Source of the DNA: DATILL01 sp035476575
GTDB lineage: Bacteria; Actinomycetota; Actinomycetes; Mycobacteriales; JACQDL01
NCBI GenBank assembly: GCA_035476575.1
Contig: DATILL010000017.1
Span: 1-62,945 of the forward strand
Direction: 5' to 3'
Length of the DNA: 62,945 nucleotides
Shown here: in pieces, positions 29,001 to 36,481 of the stretch
Layout: each line of letters begins with the position of its first letter
How positions within the stretch are numbered: the stretch's first letter is position 1
Notes under the pieces: model-generated
Told to the model about the DNA's origin: nothing
Databases searched by the model: none
Seen by the model: the letters and a program-made list of their open reading frames with translations, nothing else
Position numbers and translations under genes: made by a program

Positions 29001-29580
29001 TCTGCCGTTAATCCAGGCCAGGGCGACGGTCGGCTGGCAGGCGGCCTGCCCAATCGGGGAGCTGCTCGGCTCGGACAAGGAGAGCGAGTACCTGGAGTAC
29101 AAGTCCACGCTGCGGACCCGGCTGGACACCGGGGCGACGTACAAACCGCTGGAGACGGCGAGCCTGAAGACGATCGCCGCCTTCGCCAACAGCCGGTACG
29201 GCGGCACGCTGCTGATCGGCGTCTCCGACGACGGCTCGGTGTGCGGGCTGGCCACCGACTACGCCTCACTGCACACCGCGGGCAAGGACGACCGGGACCT
29301 CTTCCAGCTTCACCTGACCAACATCGCCAGCGCCGCGATGGGGGACGCCGCGGTCACCAACCTCTCGGCGCGGCTGTACACCATTGACGGTGCCGACGTA
29401 TGCCGGGTACACGTGCACCCCTCCGCCGTACCGGTCCAGGCGAAGGTGACCGTGGACCGCAACGGTCAGATGGTGAGGAAGACCGCCTTCTTCGTCCGCG
29501 TCGGCAACAGCACCAAAGACTTCGACGAGGCCGAGCGGGCGAAGTACATCCTCGGCCGCTGGCCCACCTCGATCACCTAG
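26002..29580 (+). CDS. hsdR: Type I restriction subunit HsdR with C-terminal AlbA_2-like domain
   Basis: A 1192-residue motor/nuclease. The N-terminal PD-(D/E)xK nuclease has the catalytic segment VDLALFVNG...ATAELKNQ (Glu/Lys near 153-155). The SF2 translocase has Walker A HSAGSGKS (298-305), the DEAH box at 406-409 and TATPKGRT. After the usual helical domain the protein continues with about 175 extra residues (from 1017). This extension begins SDKESEYLEYKSTL and contains LKTIAAFANSRYGGTLLIGVSDDG, the hallmark of the Schlafen-type AlbA_2 nucleic-acid-binding domain. This tail is unusual for HsdR. The ATG at 26002 lies 12 nt after the toxin gene. Transcription ends at a hairpin right after the stop. 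Confidence 0.93.
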   Translation: MSIDEAAFEAEIVEWLTARGGYSPGGRSHFDAVRGLDTAVLFEFIGATQAGAWERLTRQHGDPNEAQRAFTDRLSKELSSRGTVDVLRRGVVDRGVTIRLAYFRPAHGLTPALVQRYDANRLTVTRQLPFDPESGKTVDLALFVNGLPVATAELKNQLTGQTIADAKAQYRSTRDAANLTLARRAVVHFAVDTERVAMTTRLAGAETAFLPFDRGHDGAAGNPANPDGHRTAYLWCEVWARDNWLDLLQRFIHVERPPKGSKRPATVIFPRYHQWDAVRALDAAARAEGPGHDYLIQHSAGSGKSNTIAWLAHRLSTLHGADDRPVFDKVVVITDRRVLDRQLQDTIYQLEHAHGVVQKIDDSSAQLAQALAGAQARIIITTLQKFPVVMQQGVRLADRRYAVIVDEAHSSQTGESAKDLKLVLGSGDSGSTAPTAEQQLDAAETAEAAAAGAGAEPVADALAAAARARGRQPNISFFAFTATPKGRTLEQFGRLNPATGRHEAFHSYTMRQAIEEKFILDVLANYVTYQTYWNIEKTVREDPAYDTSRARTAIARFVSLHEHNLAQKAAVIIEHFHRHVQHKIGGQAKAMVVTASRPHAVRYQQALTEYCREHGYGIGVLVAFSGTVVDGAAEWTESTLNSQANGGDLVPESRTAEIFAEDGWHVLVVAEKYQTGFDQPLLYAMYVDKTLTGLAAVQTLSRLNRTCEGKEGTFILDFRNDADDIRESFAPWYTTTVAPPTDPNLLYDTRRALDPYDMLRGDEVERTVALIVGASSPTSPGTPSSSGKPGAHGQVHAALTPTIDRFHTLGEDDQDAFRDRLNRFVRMYSFLSQVVSFTDVGLERDYVFCKALAAFIRPAPDTGLDLGSAVELSHLRVEETFIGSLALDAGHGEVTTIFSGTGRQEQPDEEPLSQIIATLNERFGTSFGPEDRLFYDVIASKLARQPAIQQAAAVNTPENFKIVLTKAFVQQLVEQMSIAEDMSLKLLDNGDIQDQVLSAYLPLIQARATVGWQAACPIGELLGSDKESEYLEYKSTLRTRLDTGATYKPLETASLKTIAAFANSRYGGTLLIGVSDDGSVCGLATDYASLHTAGKDDRDLFQLHLTNIASAAMGDAAVTNLSARLYTIDGADVCRVHVHPSAVPVQAKVTVDRNGQMVRKTAFFVRVGNSTKDFDEAERAKYILGRWPTSIT

Positions 29581-29664
29581 CCGCCCTCTCCCGACGATCA
29601 TCGAGTTATGGGGGCTAGTTGATCTCCTCGAGCCCCAACAACTCGATGATCGTCAGGAGAAGGG
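29581..29664. repeat. Hairpin repeat copy A bordering the HipA/DUF262 pair
   Basis: Arms GACGATCATCGAGTT (29593-29607) and AACTCGATGATCGTC (29640-29654) are perfect complements, with an inner GGGGCT/AGCCCC pairing. The element starts at the base after the hsdR stop and ends 9 bases before the hipA-like stop. It is therefore placed as a bidirectional terminator. A copy with 4 mismatches in 72 bp lies exactly 3093 bp away (29593-29664 against 32686-32757), in the same orientation. Confidence 0.92.
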
Positions 29665-29672
29665 ACAGGCGG

Positions 29673-30926
29673 TCAGGGGGGGTTTCGTAGGAGCGTAATA
29701 CTGCGGCTCTCGATGCTCGTGCCGATGCTGGACCGCAGCGCGTGGTTCGGGCCGAGCAGGTCGACATGTTTGGGCCATTCGGCTCGGACCCGTTCGACGG
29801 TCTCCGCGACGACTGCCGGCAGGTCGGCCTGCCGAGCGTCCAGCCGCTGCTGGAGACGGGCGAACGACGCCAACGAAGTCCTGTCGAACCGCCTGCTGCC
29901 GGCGAAGCGGAGACCGAGATCATCCGGCGTGTCGCCAACCTGGTAGACAGCGGTCGAGACCAGGTCGTACACGGGCGAGAGGGTGGGAGATCTCCGGTCA
30001 CGATAGATCAGCGACCAGTTCTTCAGATGGGCATCACCGTTGGAGATCAGAACGACGAACGCCAGTCGTCGGGCGAGCTCCCGGAGGCCAGCCACGTCGC
30101 GCCGCCGGTAGACAAGGGCGGCGACGGTCTCAAAGTTGCCGCTGTACTTCTTGTCCGGGTAGACGTTCCGCACCTGCGCCAGATCCTCGATGTGGATGAG
30201 CTCACGATTGGCGCCCCGGTCGAAGCGACGGACCGCGTACGCCCACTCCTCCGACTCCGGCCAGATGTTCGGCGGCAGGCCGTCCAGCTTGTCGCGATGG
30301 ACGAGTCTGAGCTCGGGCACGTCGATTCCCACGGCGGCCGCGAGCGACATCATTGTGTACTCATTGCGCGGTACGTCGGGATAGACCCGGTCCGGCAGCT
30401 TGACGATCCAGTCCCCGCCCTCGCCGTACGCGGGCAGGACAAGGCGGTCACCCTTCCGCACCATCGAGAACTTCAGCGCCACGCCCGCCAACGAGAATCG
30501 CCAGCCCGACGGTGGCTCCTCGCCCGACGCCAGGTTCGTCCCCGTTCGTTCAGCCGCGGTGTCCCAGGTGATGACCTCCGGCGACTCGTAGTCGGGCAGG
30601 ACCCGGACGGCTCCGGGCAGGTCGTGGCCAACCTGCGCCAGCAGCTCCATCTCGCGGTCGACGGAGACACCGCGGTCATTGGCGATCCAACGTCGCAACG
30701 GACCCTCCGGCAGCAGGTTGGAGAACCATGGAGGGAGCCGCAGCGCACTTGCGTGCCGACCGGCCAGATTCTCCTCGAACACGAGTCCGAGCACCGGCCG
30801 GCCCGGATCGCGGACATAGTCTTCGGCGAGGGTGAACCAGGTGTAGTCGCCGCGCTGGTGCAATGTGCCGACCCGGTCGGTGTCGAGCCACACGCCGTGG
30901 CGCGACTCAGACAAGCTCATTCTCAT
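29673..30926 (-). CDS. HipA-like Ser/Thr protein kinase
   Basis: A 417-residue kinase of the HipA superfamily. The N-lobe cap has VFEENLAGRHAS and a glycine-rich SLAGVALKFSM (about 145-155). The ATP-anchoring Lys176 is in WIVKLPD. NEYTMMSLAAAVGI follows, then the catalytic loop SNGDAHLKN with Asp298 and Asn303, and the metal-binding Asp321 in YDLVST. All kinase residues look intact. No HipB-type HTH antitoxin is adjacent; instead the start overlaps the DUF262 gene by up to 20 nt (ATG at 30926 or 30920). It probably phosphorylates a translation factor or regulates its DUF262 partner; both are inferences. Confidence 0.9.
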   Translation of the reverse strand: MRMSLSESRHGVWLDTDRVGTLHQRGDYTWFTLAEDYVRDPGRPVLGLVFEENLAGRHASALRLPPWFSNLLPEGPLRRWIANDRGVSVDREMELLAQVGHDLPGAVRVLPDYESPEVITWDTAAERTGTNLASGEEPPSGWRFSLAGVALKFSMVRKGDRLVLPAYGEGGDWIVKLPDRVYPDVPRNEYTMMSLAAAVGIDVPELRLVHRDKLDGLPPNIWPESEEWAYAVRRFDRGANRELIHIEDLAQVRNVYPDKKYSGNFETVAALVYRRRDVAGLRELARRLAFVVLISNGDAHLKNWSLIYRDRRSPTLSPVYDLVSTAVYQVGDTPDDLGLRFAGSRRFDRTSLASFARLQQRLDARQADLPAVVAETVERVRAEWPKHVDLLGPNHALRSSIGTSIESRSITLLRNPP

Positions 30927-32625
30927 CTTCCTCGTCGTCGAGCATCAAGTATGACAGGGGCGGAGTGTCCTCGAGCTCCCACTCGCACATGCGATTCAGA
31001 AAGTGGCGGAGATCCTGCTCCAACAGCGTCTGGCGAGCCTGTAGGAAGTCCACTACAGCGTTGTCCACCAGCAGCGCGGCCAACTCCGGCGTGATGCTGT
31101 GCGAGCGCAGTGCGGTTGCCCATACGGTGTCGTCAACGCCGTGCGGCCGACGGACCACCAACCCGCTGATCTCGATGAAGTCTCCCTCAAGGATGGGCAT
31201 CAGCACCCGGTCGGCCGCCCAGAGCCGATACTCCGCCGGAACCAGGAAGCGAGCCACGACATAGCGGACGGCGTCGCCTGCGGTCGCCCGGTCGACGAGC
31301 CGCTCGGACAACTCGGCTCGCTCGTATGGCCGGCAGGTCTCCAGGTTAAACGGCCCGGCGTCCCACCAGGCGCAGAGCGCGATCTTGGTGGACGCCTCGT
31401 TGGCCCGAAACCGGCGGAGGTCCGGCGGCTTGGGGTCCCTCTGGGAGACCGCGTCGAGGAGCCCCTGCACCGAGCCGGACAGATCGGTCGGCAACACCCG
31501 GTAGCACAGCGCCCGGACGGCACCGGTCGCATTGCCCTTAAAATGCGCCGGACCTGCCACAGCAGCGCGCCAGTACCACCGCCGCAGTAGCTGGAGATTG
31601 CGCGCGTCAGGTTCCGGATGATGGGCGAACAGCCGGGCGAGGACCACCAGGAGATAGCGATACGGCAGCATGCTCACATGTGGAACACCTGCCCGCTCCT
31701 GGAGAAATGCCACGGCACGTGCCAGCGCTTCCTCACCTGCCTGGTATGCCTCGTCTCGCCCTTCACCGGGGAACTCGGCCCTGCGCACTGGCCCACCTGA
31801 GCTGGCCCTGTCGGCCTCGACGAACTCGTTGCGGATCTCCCGCATCACGTCCGGACCACGCCGTGCCAGCACAGCCTTCAGCACGGTGTCGTTGTCGATC
31901 ACGCCAAACCCGAGGTCGGCTTCAACATGCTCGGCGATCCGCTTGAAGGTGAGCGTCTCGTCAGATCTGGACTCCTCGCCGGCATTGAGCGCGGAGAAAA
32001 TCTCGGAGCGGCTGAGCCGCTTCCCGTAGTTGTTCATCCGGTCGAAGATGTCCTGCAGCACGCTGGCATCGTCGTGCGCGACCTGGTACGCCGGCACCGG
32101 ATACTGTCGCAGGCTCTTCGTGATGCCGGTGGCGCGATCCAGAAACTCAGAGATCTCTGGATGCTGCGCGAACCAGCGGAGAATGCGCTGCAGGTCGAAG
32201 AGCACCGGCAATGGAATGGCGGATGGATCTTCGACGGCTGGGGGGGCGACGAACTGTTCGGAGTCGAGATTGTATGCCAGCGCGAACCGAGGGTCGGACT
32301 GGCCGGCCTCGTGCAACGCGTTCGCCAGACTGGTCACCCGCTGCTGGCCGTCGACCACCCAGAGCGCCTGGTCGGCGTCAGGCGCGTCAATTCGCAGTGT
32401 CCCGAGGTGAAGCTGCTGTGCCGGCGCGGGTCGGACCCAGAGGAGCAGGCTGCCGATCGGGTAGCCCCTGACGATGCTGTCGAAAAGACGGCGAACGTCC
32501 TCCTGCCGCCACCGGAAGTCACGTTGGAAATGCGGCACGCGGATCTGCCCGCGCCACGCCATCTGGACCAGCGTCTCCACGTCGAACGTGGTGGCACTGG
32601 GACGGATGTCAAGCTGCCCAGCCAT
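30907..32625 (-). CDS. DUF262 (GmrSD N-terminal / ParB-like) protein
   Basis: A 572-residue protein. The N-terminal DUF262 domain shows VPHFQRDFRW (30-39), LFDSIVRGYPIGSLLLW and the NTP-binding/hydrolysis motif DGQQR (92-96). These are shared with GmrS, BrxU and SspE, the type IV/phage-defence nucleases. The C-terminal part is helical, with AADRVLMPIL and RSHSITPELAALL resembling other stand-alone DUF262 proteins. I see no HNH or DUF1524 nuclease motif. The ATG at 32625 follows GGGAGAG. It precedes and overlaps the HipA-like kinase gene, forming a two-gene operon. Function inferred: regulated defence or abortive infection. Confidence 0.9.
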   Translation of the reverse strand: MAGQLDIRPSATTFDVETLVQMAWRGQIRVPHFQRDFRWRQEDVRRLFDSIVRGYPIGSLLLWVRPAPAQQLHLGTLRIDAPDADQALWVVDGQQRVTSLANALHEAGQSDPRFALAYNLDSEQFVAPPAVEDPSAIPLPVLFDLQRILRWFAQHPEISEFLDRATGITKSLRQYPVPAYQVAHDDASVLQDIFDRMNNYGKRLSRSEIFSALNAGEESRSDETLTFKRIAEHVEADLGFGVIDNDTVLKAVLARRGPDVMREIRNEFVEADRASSGGPVRRAEFPGEGRDEAYQAGEEALARAVAFLQERAGVPHVSMLPYRYLLVVLARLFAHHPEPDARNLQLLRRWYWRAAVAGPAHFKGNATGAVRALCYRVLPTDLSGSVQGLLDAVSQRDPKPPDLRRFRANEASTKIALCAWWDAGPFNLETCRPYERAELSERLVDRATAGDAVRYVVARFLVPAEYRLWAADRVLMPILEGDFIEISGLVVRRPHGVDDTVWATALRSHSITPELAALLVDNAVVDFLQARQTLLEQDLRHFLNRMCEWELEDTPPLSYLMLDDEEDENELV

Positions 32626-32673
32626 GCCGCTCTCCCATCAACGCGCCCATGGTGGCACACCGGGCCGACGATC

Positions 32674-32757
32674 CCGCCCCTCTCCGACGATCATCGAGTT
32701 ATGGGGGCTAGTTGATCTTCTCGAGCCACAACAACTCAATGATCGTCGGGAGAAGGG
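32674..32757. repeat. Hairpin repeat copy B bordering the HipA/DUF262 pair
   Basis: Arms GACGATCATCGAGTT (32686-32700) and AACTCAATGATCGTC (32733-32747) pair with one mismatch. It matches copy A over 80 bp. It lies between the serS stop and the DUF262 start on the leftward strand, so it probably terminates serS transcription, and it defines the other edge of the two-gene module. Confidence 0.92.
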
Positions 32758-32773
32758 GGAAGGGGGAAGGGGC

Positions 32774-34066
32774 TCAGCCGAGGGGGGTGCCGTCGGGGGT
32801 GAGCGCCTTGAAGCCGAGGTAGGGCACCAGCACGTCGGGCATCGGGATGGACCCGTCCGCCTGCTGGTACTGCTCCAGGATCGCAGCCATGGTCCGGCCG
32901 ATCGGCAGGCCGGAGCCGTTCAGCGTAGCCGCGAAGCTCCGCCGGCCATCCTTGTCGCGAACCCGGATGTTCGCCCGGCGGGCCTGGAAGGTGCCGCAGT
33001 CGGAGCAGGAGGAGACCTCCCGGTACCGCCCCTGGCTCGGCAGCCACACCTCGATGTCATAGGTGGCCTGCGCGGAGAAGCCCAGGTCGCCGGCTGGCAG
33101 CGCGACCACCCGGTAGGCCAGCCCGAGCTCCTTCAGGCACGTCTCGGCGTGGCCCAGCATCAGCTCCAGCTCCCGCTGCGACTCCTCCGGCAGGCAGATC
33201 CGCACCAGCTCCACCTTGGAGAACTGGTGCAGCCGCAGGATGCCCCGGGTGTCACGGCCGTACGAGCCGGCCTCCGAGCGGTAGCACGGCGTGTGCGCGG
33301 TGAACGCCAGCGGCAGCGCGGCGGCGTCCAGGATCTCCTCGGCGTGCAGGTTGGTCAGCGGCACCTCGGCGGTCGGGATGAGGTACAGGTCGCGGCCGCC
33401 CACGGCAGTCTTGAACAGGTCCGCCTCGAACTTCGGGAGCTGCCCGGTGCCGGTCATAGTCTCGGGGGTGACCAGGTTGGGCACGGAGTACTCGACGTAG
33501 CCGTGCCGGCGGGTGTGCAGGTCGAGGAAGAACGCCGCCATCGCCCGCTCCAGCGCCGCGCCGGGCCCACGGGCGACGCTGAACCGCGGCCCGGCCAGCT
33601 TGGTGGCGCGGACGAAGTCCAGGATGCCGGTGGCCTCGGCCAGGTCGACGTGGTCCCTCGGCTCGAAGCCGAACGACGGCGGCGCGCCGTGCCGGCGGAC
33701 CTCGACCGCGAGCTCGTCGGAGTCGCCGTCCGGGGTGGTGTCCAGGGGCAGGTTGGGGATGCCAAGGAGCAGGTCGCGCAGCTCGGCCTGCAGCCGCTCG
33801 GCCTCCTCCTCGCCCAGGCGGATCTCGTCCTTCAGGTCGCGGGCGCGCTGCTTGAGCACGTCGACGTCGCCGCCGCCGCGAGCGGCCCGCCCGACCTCCT
33901 GCGCCACCCGCTTGGCCTCGGCCCGCAGCTCGTCCCCGCGCTGGATGGCCCGGTTGCGCCGGGACAGCAGGTCGTCGATGGCGGCTAGGTCGAGCTGGTA
34001 GCCGCGGCGGGCGAGCCGGCGGACGGCGTCGACGCCCGGGTCAAGCAGGGCGCGGGGATCGTGCAT
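32774..34066 (-). CDS. serS: Seryl-tRNA synthetase
   Basis: A 430-residue class II synthetase that charges tRNA-Ser. The N-terminal antiparallel coiled-coil arm (about 25-105) reads LSRRNRAIQRGDELRAEAKR. The catalytic domain has TAEVPLTNLH, motif 2 CYRSEAGSYGRDTRGILRLH and motif 3 TLNGSGLPIGRTMAAILEQ. Length and start are standard. A GAGGAAGAGGG ribosome site precedes the ATG at 34066. The 114 bp upstream to hypB contain short GC-rich stem-loops. Only one copy is visible here, and it is presumably essential. Confidence 0.97.
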   Translation of the reverse strand: MHDPRALLDPGVDAVRRLARRGYQLDLAAIDDLLSRRNRAIQRGDELRAEAKRVAQEVGRAARGGGDVDVLKQRARDLKDEIRLGEEEAERLQAELRDLLLGIPNLPLDTTPDGDSDELAVEVRRHGAPPSFGFEPRDHVDLAEATGILDFVRATKLAGPRFSVARGPGAALERAMAAFFLDLHTRRHGYVEYSVPNLVTPETMTGTGQLPKFEADLFKTAVGGRDLYLIPTAEVPLTNLHAEEILDAAALPLAFTAHTPCYRSEAGSYGRDTRGILRLHQFSKVELVRICLPEESQRELELMLGHAETCLKELGLAYRVVALPAGDLGFSAQATYDIEVWLPSQGRYREVSSCSDCGTFQARRANIRVRDKDGRRSFAATLNGSGLPIGRTMAAILEQYQQADGSIPMPDVLVPYLGFKALTPDGTPLG

Positions 34067-34180
34067 CGGTACCCTCTTCCTCGGCCGCGCCTCCCTCAGC
34101 GGCGCGGGGCTGCTGGCGACGTTAGCAAGCCGCCCCGCGGCGGCACCGCTCCATTCCGGCCTTCTCCCTCCGGCCCGGCG

Positions 34181-35017
34181 CTACGGGCGGGGCGAGAGCT
34201 GGTCCCGCAGCCAGCCGTACCAGGCGTCCAGGCCGTCACCGCGGGTGGCCGAGACCCGCAGCACGTCGAGCTTGGGATTGATCTGCCTGGCATATGCAAT
34301 GCACTGGTCAATATCAAAGTCGACGTACGGCGCGAGGTCGACCTTGTTGACGATCATCAGCTCGGCGGCGCGGAACATGTGGGGGTACTTAAGCGGCTTG
34401 TCGGCACCCTCGGTGACCGAGATGATGACGATCTTGCCGCGCTCGCCGAGGTCGAACAGGGCGGGGCAGACCAGGTTGCCGACGTTCTCGATGAGCAGCA
34501 GCGTGCCGGGAGCCGGGTCGAGGGTGCGCAGCCCGCCGGCCAGCATCTCGGCGTCGAGGTGGCAGCCGGCACCGGTGTTGATCTGCACGACGGGCGCGCC
34601 GGTCGAGCGGATCCGCTCGGCGTCCAGCAGGGTCTCCTGGTCGCCCTCGACCACCGCGATCGGCACCTCGCCGCCGAGGTCGCGGATGGTGCGCTCCAGC
34701 AGGGTGGTCTTGCCAGCGCCGGGCGAGCTCATCAGGTTGACGGCGAGCACGCCGCGGGCCTCCAGCCAGCCGCGGTTGCGTGCGGCGAGCAGGTCGTTCT
34801 TGGCCAGGATCTGCTCTTCGAGCTGGATGGTGCGGGTCTGGCCAGGCGCGGGCGCTGGCTCAGCGTGGGTGTGGTCGTGCGGATGGTCATGGTCGTGCGG
34901 ATGGTCGTGTGGATGCGGGTGGTGGTGGTCGTGGTGGTCGTGGTGGGAGCCCTCGGCGCCGGTCAGGTCGGTGATGGTGGTGTGCGCGGCGTCGGAGCAG
35001 CCACAGGTGGTGCACAT
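34181..35017 (-). CDS. hypB: Hydrogenase/urease nickel incorporation GTPase HypB
   Basis: A 278-residue G3E GTPase that delivers nickel to [NiFe]-hydrogenase. It starts with the nickel site MCTTCGCSD, identical in layout to E. coli HypB. A His/Asp-rich metal-storage stretch follows (about 22-50, more than a dozen His). The GTPase domain has SSPGAGKTT, the switch EGDQET, a Cys/His metal site in GAGCHLDAEM and NKVDL for guanine recognition. The ATG at 35017 is chosen for the MCTTCGC motif; only one base separates it from the hypA stop. Together with HypA it implies a hydrogenase elsewhere in the genome, as no structural subunits are in the window. Confidence 0.96.
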   Translation of the reverse strand: MCTTCGCSDAAHTTITDLTGAEGSHHDHHDHHHPHPHDHPHDHDHPHDHTHAEPAPAPGQTRTIQLEEQILAKNDLLAARNRGWLEARGVLAVNLMSSPGAGKTTLLERTIRDLGGEVPIAVVEGDQETLLDAERIRSTGAPVVQINTGAGCHLDAEMLAGGLRTLDPAPGTLLLIENVGNLVCPALFDLGERGKIVIISVTEGADKPLKYPHMFRAAELMIVNKVDLAPYVDFDIDQCIAYARQINPKLDVLRVSATRGDGLDAWYGWLRDQLSPRP

Positions 35018-35018
35018 C

Positions 35019-35348
35019 TCAGGCGACCTCCACTTCCTTGATGAGCAGCTGGGTGCCGGCCAGCACCTCCAGGTCGGCGCTGCCGCACTCGCACAGCAGC
35101 AGCAGGTCCTGGAACTCACTGACGGCGTCGCACTGCCGGCACCTGGCCTGGCCGGCCGGCTCGACGATCTCCAGCCGGGCACCCTCCAGCCCGGTTCCGG
35201 CGGTGACCGCATCGAAGCAGAAGCGTACGGAGTCGGCCACGACGCCGGCCAGCCTGCCAATCTCCAGGCGGACCCGGACCACCTTTGCCTCCGGCATCCG
35301 CTCGGACACCGCGGCCACCACGCTCTGCGTGATACCTAGCTCGTGCAT
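35019..35348 (-). CDS. hypA: Hydrogenase maturation nickel metallochaperone HypA
   Basis: A 109-residue protein. The N-terminal MHE supplies the Ni ligands (amine, His2). The zinc site is formed by CRQCDA and CECGS in the C-terminal half. RLEIGRLAGVVADSVRFCFD is the conserved core. It transfers Ni to HypB/HypC-assembled hydrogenase large subunit. It is the first gene of the leftward hypA-hypB pair. The 214-bp region separating it from the rightward unknown membrane gene must contain its promoter and holds a short direct repeat, GCTGCCGACCAG, near 35468. Confidence 0.96.
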   Translation of the reverse strand: MHELGITQSVVAAVSERMPEAKVVRVRLEIGRLAGVVADSVRFCFDAVTAGTGLEGARLEIVEPAGQARCRQCDAVSEFQDLLLLCECGSADLEVLAGTQLLIKEVEVA

Positions 35349-35562
35349 ACGCCACTCCTCGTCGAGCGTCGCCTCACGGTAGTCCCGTTACGGCGCGGAT
35401 GCGTAGATCAGGTGTCGCAGCCGAGAAGGAGCGACGCCGACGCGGGCGGTATGGTCAGCGGCGGCTGGCGCTGCCGACCAGCACTGGGCTGCCGACCAGT
35501 GCCGTGAGGTTGGTGTGACGACGGGTGTGCGCCCCGGGGCACACGTCCATCCTGGGGGGCGC

Positions 35563-36336
35563 ATGCTCGAGTGGATCGGACTGGCCCTTGGCGTCGCGGG
35601 CCTGACGCCGAGTGTCGTGATCGCCGTGGACCAGATGCGGGCGCGTCTCCCGCTGCGCCGGATACTCCAGCTCCGGAGCAAGCAGGGCGTCGAGATCCTG
35701 GTGACCACGTCCGGCAGCGGTGTCAGTGACGTCGGCCCGCCCGAGGGCCCGCGGGCCAAGCGGGACCTCGTGCCGTCCGGTGACCTTGCGGGCGTCGTGG
35801 AAATCTGTTCGATGCTCGCCCGGGTCTACCCGCGCAAAGCGTTCGTCATCACGCCCAGCTCCCGCACGCAGGAGGACCGCCGGCGCGACCAGATCCTGAT
35901 CGGCGGACCGGTGCACAACCGATACAGCGCCCGGATCGTCTGCGGCCGGATGAGCGAGGCCACGCCGGAGACGCCGATCGTCTTCGACGCCGACAATCGC
36001 TATGTCAAGGTCGGCGATCGGCAGCTTGGCCCCGGTCTCGACCTCAAGTTCGACGACGACATCCCGCGGACGGAGTACAGCATTGTCATCCTCACCGGCA
36101 TCCGCCGTTACGGCACCAGCCAACGGGTGGTGATCACGGGCGGCATGACGACGTACGGCACCCACGCGGCGTCCCACTTCATCGCGCATGAGCTGGCCCG
36201 TTTCGTCGCGTCCCGCCGACTGGGCTCCGCTCCGAACGTCTGCATCCTGCTCAAGGCGGCACTGGTTAATGGTCAACCGTACGACATCGACGTGCTCCAT
36301 CACATCCCGATCGCTCATCTGGGCACCTGGAGCTGA
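35563..36336 (+). CDS. Unknown membrane-anchored protein
   Basis: A 257-residue protein that I do not recognise. One N-terminal transmembrane helix (about 3-22, WIGLALGVAGLTPSVVIAV) is followed by a soluble α/β region. LVTTSGSGVSDVG and DQILIGGPVHNRYSARIV look like glycine-containing loops of a Rossmann-like fold. A later strand pair YSIVILTGIRRYG and RVVITGGMTTYGTHAASHFI resembles a nucleotide- or ligand-binding half. The ATG at 35563 follows GGGGGGC; an upstream start at 35515 lacks a ribosome site. It is transcribed away from hypAB and separated by 145 bp from a broken DUF222 gene. Function not inferred. Confidence 0.75.
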   Translation: MLEWIGLALGVAGLTPSVVIAVDQMRARLPLRRILQLRSKQGVEILVTTSGSGVSDVGPPEGPRAKRDLVPSGDLAGVVEICSMLARVYPRKAFVITPSSRTQEDRRRDQILIGGPVHNRYSARIVCGRMSEATPETPIVFDADNRYVKVGDRQLGPGLDLKFDDDIPRTEYSIVILTGIRRYGTSQRVVITGGMTTYGTHAASHFIAHELARFVASRRLGSAPNVCILLKAALVNGQPYDIDVLHHIPIAHLGTWS

Positions 36337-36481
36337 GGGTAGATTCAGTCGGTGGAAGTATTCGCGCCCGAACTGCGTCAGTCTAGTCGGACTCGTCGTC
36401 GTAGGGTTCGGGTTTTGTTTCGTATTTCCGGCCGGTGGGGCTCCTCCAGGGGTAGGTGCTGTGTGTTTCTCGGGTGACGGT

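Noticed and set aside
29673..30926. Classical HipBA toxin-antitoxin
   Set aside because: No HTH antitoxin gene adjoins the kinase; its coupled partner is a DUF262 protein.
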